The notes beneath the pieces were generated by a model. It saw only the letters and a list, made by a program, of their open reading frames with translations, had not been told where the DNA came from and made no database searches. DNA of 64,000 bases from Monarcha castaneiventris obscurior. Its lineage: Eukaryota > Chordata > Aves > Passeriformes > Monarchidae. Where the stretch lies: NCBI GenBank assembly GCA_026261815.1, contig JAMPIT010000682.1, positions 1,808,001 to 1,872,000 of the forward strand, written 5' to 3'. A program made the translations under genes and the position numbers. Below are positions 1 to 11,176 of the stretch, piece by piece. Each line of letters begins with the position of its first letter. Positions within the stretch are counted from its first letter, which is position 1.

Positions 1-1213
1 TCCTGACTAGAATTATGCCAGCTTACCCTTTGGTCTTCCATCTTTGGTGCCTCACTGTGGAAATGGTCTCAACTTTACCCGTGTTGCCCTATTTTAATGG
101 ATCAAAGTAATTTATTTCTGTTTGTAGCAGAATAGTTCTCATTTTCAACTCTATAACAAAGTTCCTTCAAGGATCTTGCCTTATCTTCTACAGCTGTTGG
201 TCATTTTGTTGGTTTTAGACATGTCCAAGGAATCCTTCTTCAATTGCTGACTGACATTGGTCAAACCAAGACGAAAAACACAAGCTTTGTCTTTCAACTG
301 TATGGTGGAGTGATCAGGAGTGTGGTAAAACTTAATTTACTTCACTGGGTTAGCTTCTTTATTTGTAATTAAGAGGATCTATCCGTGGTGGGTCATATTT
401 GGCAAGTCACTTAACCTGCCTTGTGCCCTATTAAACTGATATCTCCATCCTCTCTATTTTTTTTTTCTCTAAGGTCTGCAAAGCAGGTGGTGTTCTTTGG
501 TTTGTGGTTGCCCAAACCTGGTCTCCCAGCTTGCCTTTGAATAGTGAGAATCTAGAAATGAAAATATTCAGGCACGACCAGGACATGGCCACAAAGTGCA
601 CATCTGTTACTTTGCCTGTGTAGTTTTTATTGTCACCACCCTGCTCTGTCCAGTTGATCTGCCAGGGACTTTCTTACTAAACAATAAGTGAAGTGGGTGC
701 TTTCTTGGGGTCAATGATTGGGTCAGATGGGAAGTTGTTAAAGCATTCAGAAAGAAACTATTAAAGGTGCAGCACTGCAGAGAAAGAGTGTGATCTTGTT
801 TTAAAGTGGGTTCTATTCTTGGCTTAGCGTGAAGAGCAGTAGAAAATTATTTGTTTTGGGATCCCAGCGCAGATATTTGCCAAAGGGGCTCAGCTGTCAC
901 AGCAGTCCTGCAACATGTACCCAGGAGCAAAGGGCTCTGGTGTCAGGGTGACCTGGTGAGTACCTGGCACATGGCAGAGAGCAAAGGGGTTCAACTAACA
1001 AAATGGGTAAACTTCCATGAGGCAGAACTTATGAGATAAGTCATCTTGCTCTGGAGGGGGGAAAAAAATAAATAATCTTCTTGAAAGCACAGCTGAAAGG
1101 ATAGAGCATCATTAAAATGTGTCCCATTTAATTGCTGTGTGGGTGGGATGGTCTACCAACAATCTGCTGGAACGATATCTTGCACTTATCTGGAGCAGAT
1201 AAGCTCTTGCCTC

Positions 1214-1254
<41 letters not shown>

Positions 1255-2484
1255 CTCCTGTAAAACAAGGCGCCTTTACTTAGCTAGAGAGTCTTTTAAT
1301 TACTCAGCGCTGGGGCTCGATCAGTGTGCCACTGTCTGACAACCTTTCTCCTGACCCTAGAGACCAGGGACTTCTAATTTATTGTGCACCTCACAAGTGC
1401 TGGTGCTGCGGAGCCCTGAGCCAGCCGCGGTTTCAGATGTTACTGTTACGAAATGACTGTCACTGGGTTTTGTTTGTTTTTTTTTTTATCTTTGTGCTTA
1501 AATCATCTGGCCCAGCGCAGGCAGAGGATACTTGCACCCTGTCCTCTTGCATCAGGATAATTCAGCTGTAGTAGGGGAAGATGGGTCACTTTAAGCACCA
1601 GCTGTCAAAGTGGGAGCTTTGAAGTGGGTTTGGGAAAGGAGTCTCAGCCCAGCATGAAAGAGGGCAGCAAGAGCTTAAAGGGTAATTTTTATTTTTTCAA
1701 AGACTGAAATGTGGGGTTCATGCCGTGTTATTTTTTTCCCCCACTGGCAGAGGGTCTATGCTGTAAGCTATCACATTTTCCACAGTGTGTGACTGCATGT
1801 GATAGGAACATACCTTTCCCTCCACTTCAATCCAAAAAAAGGTTGGCAAACTACGAGTGCAGCAAAAACACAGGAGCAACTGCATGTAGATGAAGAAAAC
1901 ACTGCCCTGCAATAGGTTGCAGAATCAAAACAGCCCCTTTTGTACCCCAGGAGAAGTAAAGAATCAGCTTTCTTCTCCTTTCTCTCCCTTCTGTGCTCTT
2001 TTCTTTGTGATGCATATTCTTGTGCCTGTGGTTAAGAAAAACCCAACAAACCCAAGTCACTGGACAGGCATGCACCAGCAACCCTCATTTCTAAATCTCA
2101 CATTCTCTCTTTAGCAGCTGTTTCTGCTGTAGATACTGAAGTTCTGCTGAGTGAGCTGTGAAGGGGAAGCGCTCTGTTTCATGGGCAGTGTGTTTTGCAA
2201 GTTGGTGAGGAGCTTTCTGAGGCTTTTCTTCTCCTCAGAATGTGGAATTTCTGGTGGTGTGGTGGGAATGCTAAAGGCTTGTCTAGACTGAGAAACAAGG
2301 CGTATAATGTTAGTGCACTGAAACATGTGTGCTCCAAATTGCATCTTTCAATGTACACAACAGCTGGGAGAAATTCCTTTCTTGCTAACTTCTTTATATT
2401 TAATTGCAATTCCTGGGGTATCAGGGCCTCACTTAAAAGTCACTAGATTCAGGAGTTATGTGAATTCATGAGAAATTTCAGGGC
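1..2484. other. Intergenic, nothing recognised
   Basis: Only a poly(T) run (1218-1254) stands out. Open frames here are short and look random. Confidence 0.7.
1218..1254 (+). repeat. Poly(T) run, 37 nt
   Basis: This is an uninterrupted T run. I found no flanking target-site duplication or parent sequence that would make it a processed pseudogene tail. Confidence 0.95.
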
Positions 2485-3110
2485 ATCATAGAATAATTTA
2501 GTTTGGAATAGACCTTTAAGAGCAGTGAGTCCAACCATTAACCCAGCACTGCAAAGCCCAACACTAAACCTTTTCCCCAGATGCCACATCTACGCATCTT
2601 TTAAATCCCTCCAAGGGTGGTGACTCCATCACTTTCCTGAGCAGCCTGTTCCAATGCCTCACAGCCCTTTCTGGGAAGAAATCTTACATCCAATGTGAAT
2701 CTCCCCTGGCCCAGGCTGAGGCCGTTCCCTCTCCTCCTGTCCCTGTTCCCTGGGAGCAGAGCCCGACCCCCCCCAGCTGCCCCCTCCTGTCAGGGACTTG
2801 TGCAGAGCCACAAGGTCCCCCCTGAGCCTCCTTTTCTCCAGGCTGAGCTCCTTTCCCAGCTCCCTCAGCCTCTCCTGGGGCTCCAGACCCTTCCCCAGCT
2901 CCATTCCCTTCTCTGGACTCACTCCAGCCCCTCAATTCCTTGTCATGAAGGGCCCAGAAGTGGACACAGCACTCGAGGTGTGGCCTCAGCAGGGCCCAGC
3001 ACAGGGACGGGCACTGCCCTGCTCCTGCTGCCACACCATGGCTGGCACAGCCCAGGGGCCATCGGCCTCTTGCCCCCTGGGCACCCCTGGACTTGTGTTC
3101 AGCCACTGTT
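2485..3110 (-). mobile_element. CR1 LINE, 3' fragment
   Basis: The minus strand reads as the C-terminal end of a CR1 reverse transcriptase gene plus the 3' UTR, ending in the typical ATTCTATGAT-like tail at 2485-2494. The frame (for example RPHLECCVHFWA, encoded near 2960-3000 on the minus strand) is broken and the copy is truncated at its 5' side, as most avian CR1s are. It is one of the best preserved copies here. The long open frames overlapping it on both strands are by-products of its GC-rich sequence. Confidence 0.9.
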
Positions 3111-4029
3111 GACAAACCACCCCTCAGCAAACCCCATAAAAATGCCAAAACGCAGAAGAAAAAGATTCAAGCACACCAGAATCACTTTATTGTCCAAGCC
3201 ACCTGTGAGCTCCTTGGAGATCATGAGCTGTTCTCTGGTCACAGCTGCCAGATAAATTGGTGTGGTTAATGCTGGGTGGAAGTTATGCTAGAGATCAAGA
3301 AGCTCCCCCTACGCCAGCTCTGTTTGCTATTAATGGTAGGCCTGAACATAAGCCAGCTCCCAGCTTCCTCACTGGCTAGGCTGACAGGATGCATGTCATT
3401 TTTAAGCTGGTTTAAAAAAGTAAAATAAAAATCAAAGTTTCAGACCTTAGCCTGGGTTGCATTACATGCTGAAGCTGAGATGGAGCTGCTTACTTGGTGG
3501 AACTGTGTTTAGCCCAACATCAGGCAGGCAGCTGCAACCTGCTAGAACTCACCCGTGCCCTGCAGAACTTCAAAACCAGCTCTCTGAAGAGTGTTGAAGT
3601 TCAGGCAGACCTGGTGGAAACTGTGGAGACAGCTTTCCACCACCTGTAGGGCTCAGGGAACCAGGGAACCACAGCTGGTCAGGGTCCAGCAGAACCAGAG
3701 AGGAGGTGGCAGTGGTTTGCTGCTGTGGGAAAAGCAAGGAAAAGAGGGTAAGGTTGTAAGGTGTGCAAACAGGGTTACAATGCACGATGCATCCACAGCA
3801 ATTCCCTTCTCTGCACAGCAGCTGTGTCCCATTTTGGAAATCATTTCCAGTCCACAGTGGGAATAATGAAAAGTCTGGAAAGTGCCAGATTGGGAGAAAG
3901 ATTGTGAAGTGATTCAAGATGAACATGACAGAAAGTTTCAAATACTTAAGAAGGAGAGGTAGAAAAAGACGAAATCTCCACAACTGGAAGGGAGATGAGC
4001 TCAAGCTGTGGTGATGAAGCTGGGACAGC

Positions 4030-4200
4030 CCTGCAGCACTGAGGCACTGGGAGAGAAGGTGAGGCCTCTGTCAGGGGGTGTATTTAAGAGCAGGTTAAGC
4101 AGACATTCACTGGGAATAACCTAGACAGTGCTGAGCCTGTCTTGGACTCAGAAGGTGGACTTGATCTCCTGAGGTCCGTTCTGACAGACCTTCCTGCTTT
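4030..4200 (+). mobile_element. Possible old CR1 3' tail
   Basis: The sequence TTTAAGAGCAGGTTAAGCAG, then a segment reading GGTGGACTTGATCTCCTGAG followed by GTCCGTTCTGACAGACC, resembles the worn 3' end of older CR1 families. Divergence is high and the edges are uncertain. Confidence 0.45.
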
Positions 4201-5560
4201 TAGTAGTGGTGATGGCAAGAAGTGCAACCTCTGGGGTAGGACCAGTTGCTCAGATGAGTTTGGAGGTCAGTGCCAAGCATCCCCTTCCCTCCCACACCAA
4301 CCCCTTGTGCTGGACAGTGTTGGATGTGCTGGTTTTGCACTCAGAGAGGCTGCTTTCTTTTGTTTCCAGGAGATGGATGCTCATCCCTGAATTCATCTAC
4401 GCATTCATGGTTCACACTGCCACAGCTCTGTGCTCTTCCAGGGGGCCACATCCTTGGCCCACCTCCTGCTCTGAGTGGATGACAAAGTCAGAATAGGACT
4501 TAAACACATGGTGGTCTCCTTGACCCAGATAAATACACTTCTACAAACCCAGTGAATTTGCCCTTCCTTCTAAGTGCAGGCGAGCACTGGGCAGGGAGCG
4601 CTGAAAAGCCATTTTGCACTCACACAGTCTGGGATGCAGTGGCCTTTATGCTCTTGGGCTGAGATCTCTCATAAAATGGATCAGTGTCCAGAGCACTGGA
4701 AGGACTCAGCAAGCTGGACATGCTGAAGCTTCTCACTGTGTCATTACAGTGGCATTAACCAGTGACTTGCCAGCAGCATGACAGTGGTGGCAGCTGCATT
4801 AATGCCTGTGGCTTCCATCACACGGCAGCACAAATATTTTTTCCCCTTGTTATCTTGAAAATAATGTCTGAAATGCGTGAGCTCTCTCTAGAGAAGCTGC
4901 TGTCTTATTGCAGGTCTCTGCTGCGAAAAAAGCACCCTGAGCTTCCCCACTCTGTAACACTGTGCCCTATCAAATGGGGATACTATTGGTGACTCCCACA
5001 ACAGCTCCCCAGTGCCTGAGAAGCCTCTCCAAGGTTCATTTCCACAAGCCCTGCAAGGAGGCAGGCAGGCAGCAGCAGCGAGGCTTATCCAGTGCTGCTG
5101 GTGCCTTATGGAAAGGCAGACCTGGCTGAAAAGCAGCAGTAACACTTCAGTGCCAAAGTCAGTGTCTGGACGCTGCTGTTCTGTGTTCCCTCTCACAGTC
5201 CTCGCCCATTCCAGCTATCACACCTCATCTAGCCAGTCCTGGAGCGTGGAGACTGTGTCTCTCTGGTTTTGCCCTGAAAAGCCATCTCAGAAACTGCCTG
5301 CCCAGGCCAAGAACAACAATGAATACCTGTCTCTCCCCAGGGAAGAGAATCACACCGAGCACGTGGCACCCTGGTGGCATCACCTCTCTGAAAAACCCCT
5401 GCGGGTTATCAGTTGCTGCTCCTCCACTTGGGCAGATTTTGTGGCCCCAGGTGAAGCTTTCTGGCTTCCACCCAAGGAAGTCTGCAGCCACAACCCCTTC
5501 CTCCACAGATCCAGCTGGGCTGGGAGCTGGCTCTCAGGTCTCACAGCTCACTGTGCAGGG

Positions 5561-5594
5561 GTGCCTGAACACCTCATGGTGCCTGAACACCTGG
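5561..5594 (+). repeat. 17-18 bp tandem duplication
   Basis: GGTGCCTGAACACCT occurs twice in direct succession, separated by three bases. Confidence 0.8.
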
Positions 5595-8500
5595 GCATCT
5601 CTCCTGAGAGGTTGTGGTAGTGATGTGGCTTGTGTCACCTTCACTGATCTTTTGCAATTTAGGATTTCAGTTCCCTAAACCTTTACATCTGCTTGCCCTG
5701 TTTTTTTCAGCGCACAGCCTGGGTACTTTACTTTGCTGTTATTAATTCATTGCAGATCACAATCCCACCAGAAAATACCACTTATCCACCTGTTCCAATG
5801 AGGAGCCTTCATGGAGAGAGAAAAAAACACGGGTAAAAAGTTGGAGAGTTGGTTTCCTTATTTGTTGTTTGTTTTCTGGAAAACAACCTAGGCAAAAAAC
5901 ACCAATTAAAAAAAATGCTCAGTATTGCTGGCTCAGATCTGGTTTCGATTCTCAGAACATCAATTTTAAAGTAAAACATCTTATTTTCCATGTAAAGTCA
6001 CACAGTGTTCAGTTCTCATTCATACCAATGCAGAGCGTGGAGGGCTAATTTTTGTTTCCTTTAACTATTACAAAGCAAACCTAAGTTTTGTTCAACTCTT
6101 CAAGGGAAAAAAACCCTCTATTTCCATGACATCTATCCAGGCCCACTATAATTACAATATCAGCTGGCTCTTTTCATTTTCATGTTTACTGCATTAAGAA
6201 TGTAATGAATAGCAGTCCGAGTCCCCTGTGGGAACGGTGAAGTATTATTGCAGTATAAAATAATTAATTTGTTGTTAATTAATGATAAGCTGGATTCAGG
6301 TCCACACAGTGCAAACCCCAGGAAGGAGCCACCAGGGAGCAGGTGGGGGTGTCACTGTCACCTGCAAGGGGTGGCAGCTTCCCCCAAGCCTTTCTTTCCC
6401 CTCTTCCTCAGGGAAGCCTTGCTCCCTTTTTGAGCCTGGGAGTGGACACCATCCATCCTCACTGCCAGAGCAGAGGTTGGGAAATCCCTCGTCTGTAATA
6501 CAAGGGCTGGAGGAAGAATCCAGCACTGCCAGAAAAAAAAGGTGGGCTGGGGGCAGTGTGTTTGTGTGCAAAAATCAGCCTTGTGCTACTTTGCTCTGCA
6601 TTTTGCAAGGATAGGAAACCACATTTGATTGCTGATGGAAGTTTCTCTTGGCTTTTGCAAAAGCAACACCACCACACACTGGTGGCTGGGGTTGTACTGA
6701 GGCAGCACAGCAGCTGTGCACAGTGTTCACTGTGCTGACAAACACAGTGGGGAGCAAATATGCCCAAGGGGCAGCATCTTCCCTGCAGATAAGGTGAAGG
6801 GATTTTTGTTCAGGGACTTTTCCTCAGGAAGCCAGCAAGTCATTTTCAAAGGCAGCCTAAATTCTCACCTCTGAACCAGTTCCCCCTCCTCATCCCATGC
6901 TGGTGCAGAGCAAAAGAGACCCTCAGTGCTCATGAGGATTGCATTAACCTTGAAAGAAGAGCCCTCCAAAAGATTTCAGCCTACCGTGGTTGCAGGCTCT
7001 CAGGAGCCCACCAATATTCCCTGTAACTCTGCCTCCTCAGGTAAAGGGGGGAAAAGAAATGATAAAAGGGTCATGGGTTGAGTTAAGGACAGGGAGAGAT
7101 TACTCACAAATTGCCATCGTCATCAAAACAGACTCATCTTGGAGGAATGAATTTGATTTATTGCCAATCAAACAGATTAGCATAGTGAGAAATAAGATCA
7201 AACCTTAAAACACCTTCCTTGCACTCTGCCCTTCCTTCAGCTTCACTCCAGACTTTCTCTACCTCCTCCACCCCAGGTGGCACAGGGGGATGGGAATGGG
7301 GCTTGTGGTCACATCACATCACAAAGTGTGATGACACTTTGCCTCTGCCACTCCTTTCTCCTCACACTCTTACCCTGCTCCACCTTGGGGTTCCCCCTGT
7401 GGGGGACAAACCTCTCCAAGGTGAGGCCTCCTGTGCTTCAGTTCTTCATGAGCTGCTCCAGGGTGGATCCTTTCCACAGGGAACAAACTGCTCCATCATC
7501 ACTTAAACCAAACACATCTCCTTGTAATGTTTCCAGTTTCTGTGAGATTTATCTTAAAGCTTTTCCCAAGTATATCCAGTCTGCTATTCCTTTGTCTGAT
7601 GTCTATTGGTAGGTTCTAGGTCCTCCAAATTTAGCTACCTGTAGAAAACAGTTCATTTAACCAAAAAATCCCTCCCCCCAAAAAAAGAAACAAAACGAAG
7701 ATCTAGTCCTATTAATTGCAGAGGGAAAAGATTGAAAATTAAAGTTCTCATAGTAATGAAAAGAAAAAAACCAGTGCTACCTATTAAGATAGACAGGTTA
7801 CCTAATGACCTGCCCCGAAATCTTTGAAGCCCCACTCTGTCCTCATCCTATTTGTCTTTCCTACTTTGCCTGCAAATTATTAGGAAAAGCGGCAAGCTGT
7901 CAAGAGAAAATGTGCTCAGGATATCAAGAGGCCATGAAGGAAAGAAAAGGGGTTGAGGGTTTAAATTTCCACTTTAGGTATGATAATTCAAGATCTTTCA
8001 CTAAATCAGGACAATTACACCTTTTCCCTCTAAAAAGCAGAACCCCCAACTCACAGGCTGATGGAACAGCTCAGGAGCAGACAGATGGTGTTCTCTGCTG
8101 TTACAGTTAATAATAGGCTGTCAAGCCTAAAGCCAGTAAACAGCTCCAGCATTGAGGCCAGCAGGATTTCTTCTAAACCTCTGGATGCAAAGAAAAGTGT
8201 GTCAGGACAAGTGCCCTGCTTTCTTTCACTGGGCTGCTCCCCAGCTGCTCCCCGTTGGGGTAACCCCCCCTCCTCATGATTCACATGGAGGGAAGATGTG
8301 ACCCTTTCACAATCTCACTCCCATCGAGCTTTTTTGGAGCGTGGACGCAAAGAAGCTTATCATTCCAGATCAGGAAAATTGCCTGGTTTTACCTCCACGA
8401 CTCAGAAAGCCCTTAAGTCACAGATTAGTGGCGTGGCTCAAGGCAGAGCTGTGGGTGTTTTTTGGTGTCCACACAGGCCCACAAAGGCATGCAGACCTCT

Positions 8501-9156
8501 CATTCTGCACTGGTCTTGGCCAACAGCACAAGCCTACCCTGGTTTGCATTCGTGGCTTTTTGGTCAGGTGAAGAGCAAGGCCAAAAAGCTCCCAAGAAGT
8601 GCTGAACAGGAAAAAGTGCTGGCGTGGGGTTTCTCCTTCCCACTGAAGAGCCACACTCTAAAGCCTCCATGGAGTCTTTGCCATGTTCAGCTCCTTATGC
8701 ACTCTGCAATATCCAAAACTGTGTTTGAAGAGAGTGAAGATTTAAGGGGAGTGGGATGAACCTTGTACTCTTTTTGCTTGTCTTCTGGAAATTGCAGGTA
8801 CATCCCCTAATCTTCACCTGCATTACCTGTCCAGGTTTACACTTCTCCAGCTCTGTGCTGTATCACAGAGCTCAGTGGGAAGCATCCTTCTGTCCAGCCT
8901 TGGAGAACTGAGCCGTGATGAAACCTGTAAAACCAGTAAATCACTGTAATCTAACCCAGGCTGGGTTAACAGGGCTGAGAAACACTGCTCTAGATTAAAA
9001 GCTCTTCAGAGCACCACATTTCTCTTTGATCAGGGGTGTAAAGGGGCTTATCCTGGTGGTACTGTGAATTGGTTTGGAGCTTCAGGTAGTGCTGACATAA
9101 AAGTAATAGGTAGTTTTCATTCTAGGTCTGTCCTTTTCAAACAGTTAGGATATGGG

Positions 9157-9490
9157 GGGAAAAAACAACAACAAAAAACACAAACCAAAAAAAACCCCAC
9201 AAACAAAGAAACAAACCATCAAGCAAAAAAGCACACACCAAAAACGCTCCCAAGCCAAACAAAAAAAACCCTCCAACTCTGGACAAACAAAAAACAAATG
9301 AAAAAATCCCACAAAAACAAAAAAACCAAAACAAACAAAACCCAGAAAAACAAACAAAACAAAACAAACTAACCCCCCAAAAAACCAAACAAAACCAAAA
9401 AAATCCCAACCAAACAACAACCAAAAAATCCAAACCCCAAATAAAAAAACCAGCCAAACAAAATTCACAAAAAACGAGAAAATAGAACCC
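9157..9490 (+). repeat. A/C-rich strand-asymmetric tract (CAAAA-like)
   Basis: For about 330 bp the plus strand is almost entirely A and C, with irregular CAAA, CCAAA and CAAAAA units. It makes long spurious open frames rich in Phe and Val on the minus strand. Confidence 0.95.
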
Positions 9491-9688
9491 ACTGTAAATT
9501 CTGTATATGGAGGTTTCTACCTTTTAGATGCAGATTTAAAAGGAAAATATTTCAGGTCTCTATCAGGATGTGTCTTCTTTTGCCATTCGAGTAACAGAAC
9601 TTTGTCTCTTGTGTGCAGGTCAGATTTTCTTCTGGCGGTATTTGAAGTTACCACTCTTTCACAACTGGAGAACAGACCTAGGAGCAGA

Positions 9689-10105
9689 ATCACAGAATCA
9701 TTAAAGTCGGAAATGACCTTTGAGGTCATCAAGTCCAGCCTGTGGCTGAACACCCCCTTGCCAACCAGATCAGAGCACTGAGTGCCACGGCCAGTCATTC
9801 CTTGGCCACCTCCAGGGGTGGGGACTCCACCACCTTCTGGGCAGCCAATTCCAATGCCTGACCACCCTTTCCGTGAAGAAATTCTTCCTGATGTCCAGCC
9901 TGAACCTCTCCTGGAGGTGTTAGAGGCTGTTTTCTTGTCCTGTTGATTGTTTCCTTAGAGCAGAGCCCAACCCCAACCTGGCTGCTGCCTCCTGTCAGGG
10001 AGTTGTGGAGAATGGGAAAGTCCCCCCTGAGCCTCCTGTTCCCCAGGATTGATCTGCTGAGTCTGCTGTGGGAGAGAGAGACCAGAAGGCTGGTCCTCCC
10101 TAGGC
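9689..10105 (-). mobile_element. CR1 LINE, 3' fragment
   Basis: Read on the minus strand, this is a CR1 3' end that terminates at ATTCTGTGAT (9698-9689). Segments matching the end of the reverse transcriptase frame (GGAGGCTCAGGGGGGACTTT) and the 3' UTR are recognisable. It is more diverged than the copy at 2485-3110 and 5' truncated near 10105. Confidence 0.85.
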
Positions 10106-10670
10106 CTGTTTTTAGATTTATACAAGCCACAGGAGGTGCATGTGTCTGTCTGACTGTTGTGGTTGTGGCAGGGTTAGAGCTACCCTAGACAAGCATCCCA
10201 AACCTCCTGACACAGCAGGAACACCTCACCTCCCACCAAAGCCAGCCTGAGTTGCAGCAGATGGCTTTGGGTGCAGGGGAAGGGAAGCCAGCCCTCAGAT
10301 CCCAAAGGAATGGCTGCATGCATCAGCATTTTAGGGCAGGATTATCCTTCCTGTGCACGCGTGGCCTAAGGCAGGCCTGCAAAAACCACAGAGAGGAACA
10401 GTTTTTGAGTGGTGCAGAAGGAAAGCGAGCAGACTCAAACATCAGAAATATCTGTCCACCACAGTGCTGCGAGAAGTCATCTGTCCCACGAGCAGATGGC
10501 CAGAGGAAACTGTGACTGCACAGCCAGGCACTGGTCCCAGTCCTGAGCTCAGCTCTGCAGGCACGTGGGGCAAGGAGCCTGCACCAGACCTCACCCCAAA
10601 GATTGATTGTGGGAGCTTTGTGGTGGCCAGGAAAGGGAAACGCCTGAGGCTGCACTAATGCTCCAAAAGA

Positions 10671-10804
10671 GGAAAAAAGGAAAAAAGGAAAAAAGGAAAA
10701 AAGGAAAAAAGGAAAAAAGGAAAAAAGGAAAAGGAAAAGGAAAAGGAAAAGGAAAAGGAAAAGGAAAAGGAAAAGGAAAAGGAAAAGGAAAAGGAAAAGG
10801 AAAG
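10671..10804 (+). repeat. Compound microsatellite (GGAAAAAA)7 (GGAAAA)13
   Basis: Seven uninterrupted 8-bp units (10671-10726) switch cleanly to 13 six-bp units (10727-10804, last one ending AAAG). One strand is pure purine across 134 bp. Confidence 0.97.
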
Positions 10805-11134
10805 TGGGAGGAGAAGAGAGGGCTGTGTACAGTCACACAGAGGAGGATAAGGACTTGCCCAGGAACCTTGAGTTACATCTTGGGGATCACCAGTTGCCAG
10901 GGGTGGTTCATCTGCACCATTTTCTGTGCCAGCACAGGCCAAGTGCCTGAGCAAATGAGAGATCCCTGTGCAGAGCACCAAGCCTCTCCTAATTTGCACA
11001 CAAGGTGAATTATGGAAAAACTCATCCTGAGGTGACCTCCCTACCAGTGCTCAGCTTCACTGCCAATCTCCACTGGCAGAGGAAGAAGAAACTTGGAAAT
11101 TCAATTGTAAAATGTCCACAGGTTGGTTGTTGGC

Positions 11135-11176
11135 TGATTCATTTAAACTGATTCATTCAAAGTGAATCATTCCAGG
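11135..11176 (+). repeat. Three 14-bp direct repeats with TGANTCA cores
   Basis: The units TGATTCATTTAAAC, TGATTCATTCAAAG and TGAATCATTCCAGG lie head to tail at 11135, 11149 and 11163. Each starts with TGATTCA or TGAATCA, which fits a loose AP-1/bZIP core. Confidence 0.8.

Larger units (their letters stand above)
3111..9156. other. Intergenic, mostly unique sequence
   Basis: A possible old CR1 tail (4030-4200) and one small tandem duplication are the only features. A 202-codon open frame at 5012-5620 has no recognisable domain and no gene-like context, so I do not call it. Confidence 0.65.

Noticed and set aside
1218..1254. Poly(T) as tail of a processed pseudogene on the minus strand
   Set aside because: No recognisable gene body or target-site duplication beside it; the same applies to the A/T runs at 17661, 19914, 24552 and 61741.
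2684..3255. Long overlapping open frames on both strands
   Set aside because: They lie on a GC-rich CR1 3' fragment; the minus-strand frame is a broken remnant of the CR1 reverse transcriptase and the plus-strand ones are its shadows.
5012..5620. 202-codon plus-strand open frame
   Set aside because: No recognisable domain, no splice or promoter context, and overlapping frames of similar size on the other strand; treated as chance.
9137..9492. Phe/Val/Trp-rich membrane-protein-like frames on the minus strand
   Set aside because: They arise from the A/C-only tract; no real protein composition.
10591..11008. (KG)n or (PF)n repeat protein
   Set aside because: Translation of the GGAAAA microsatellite.
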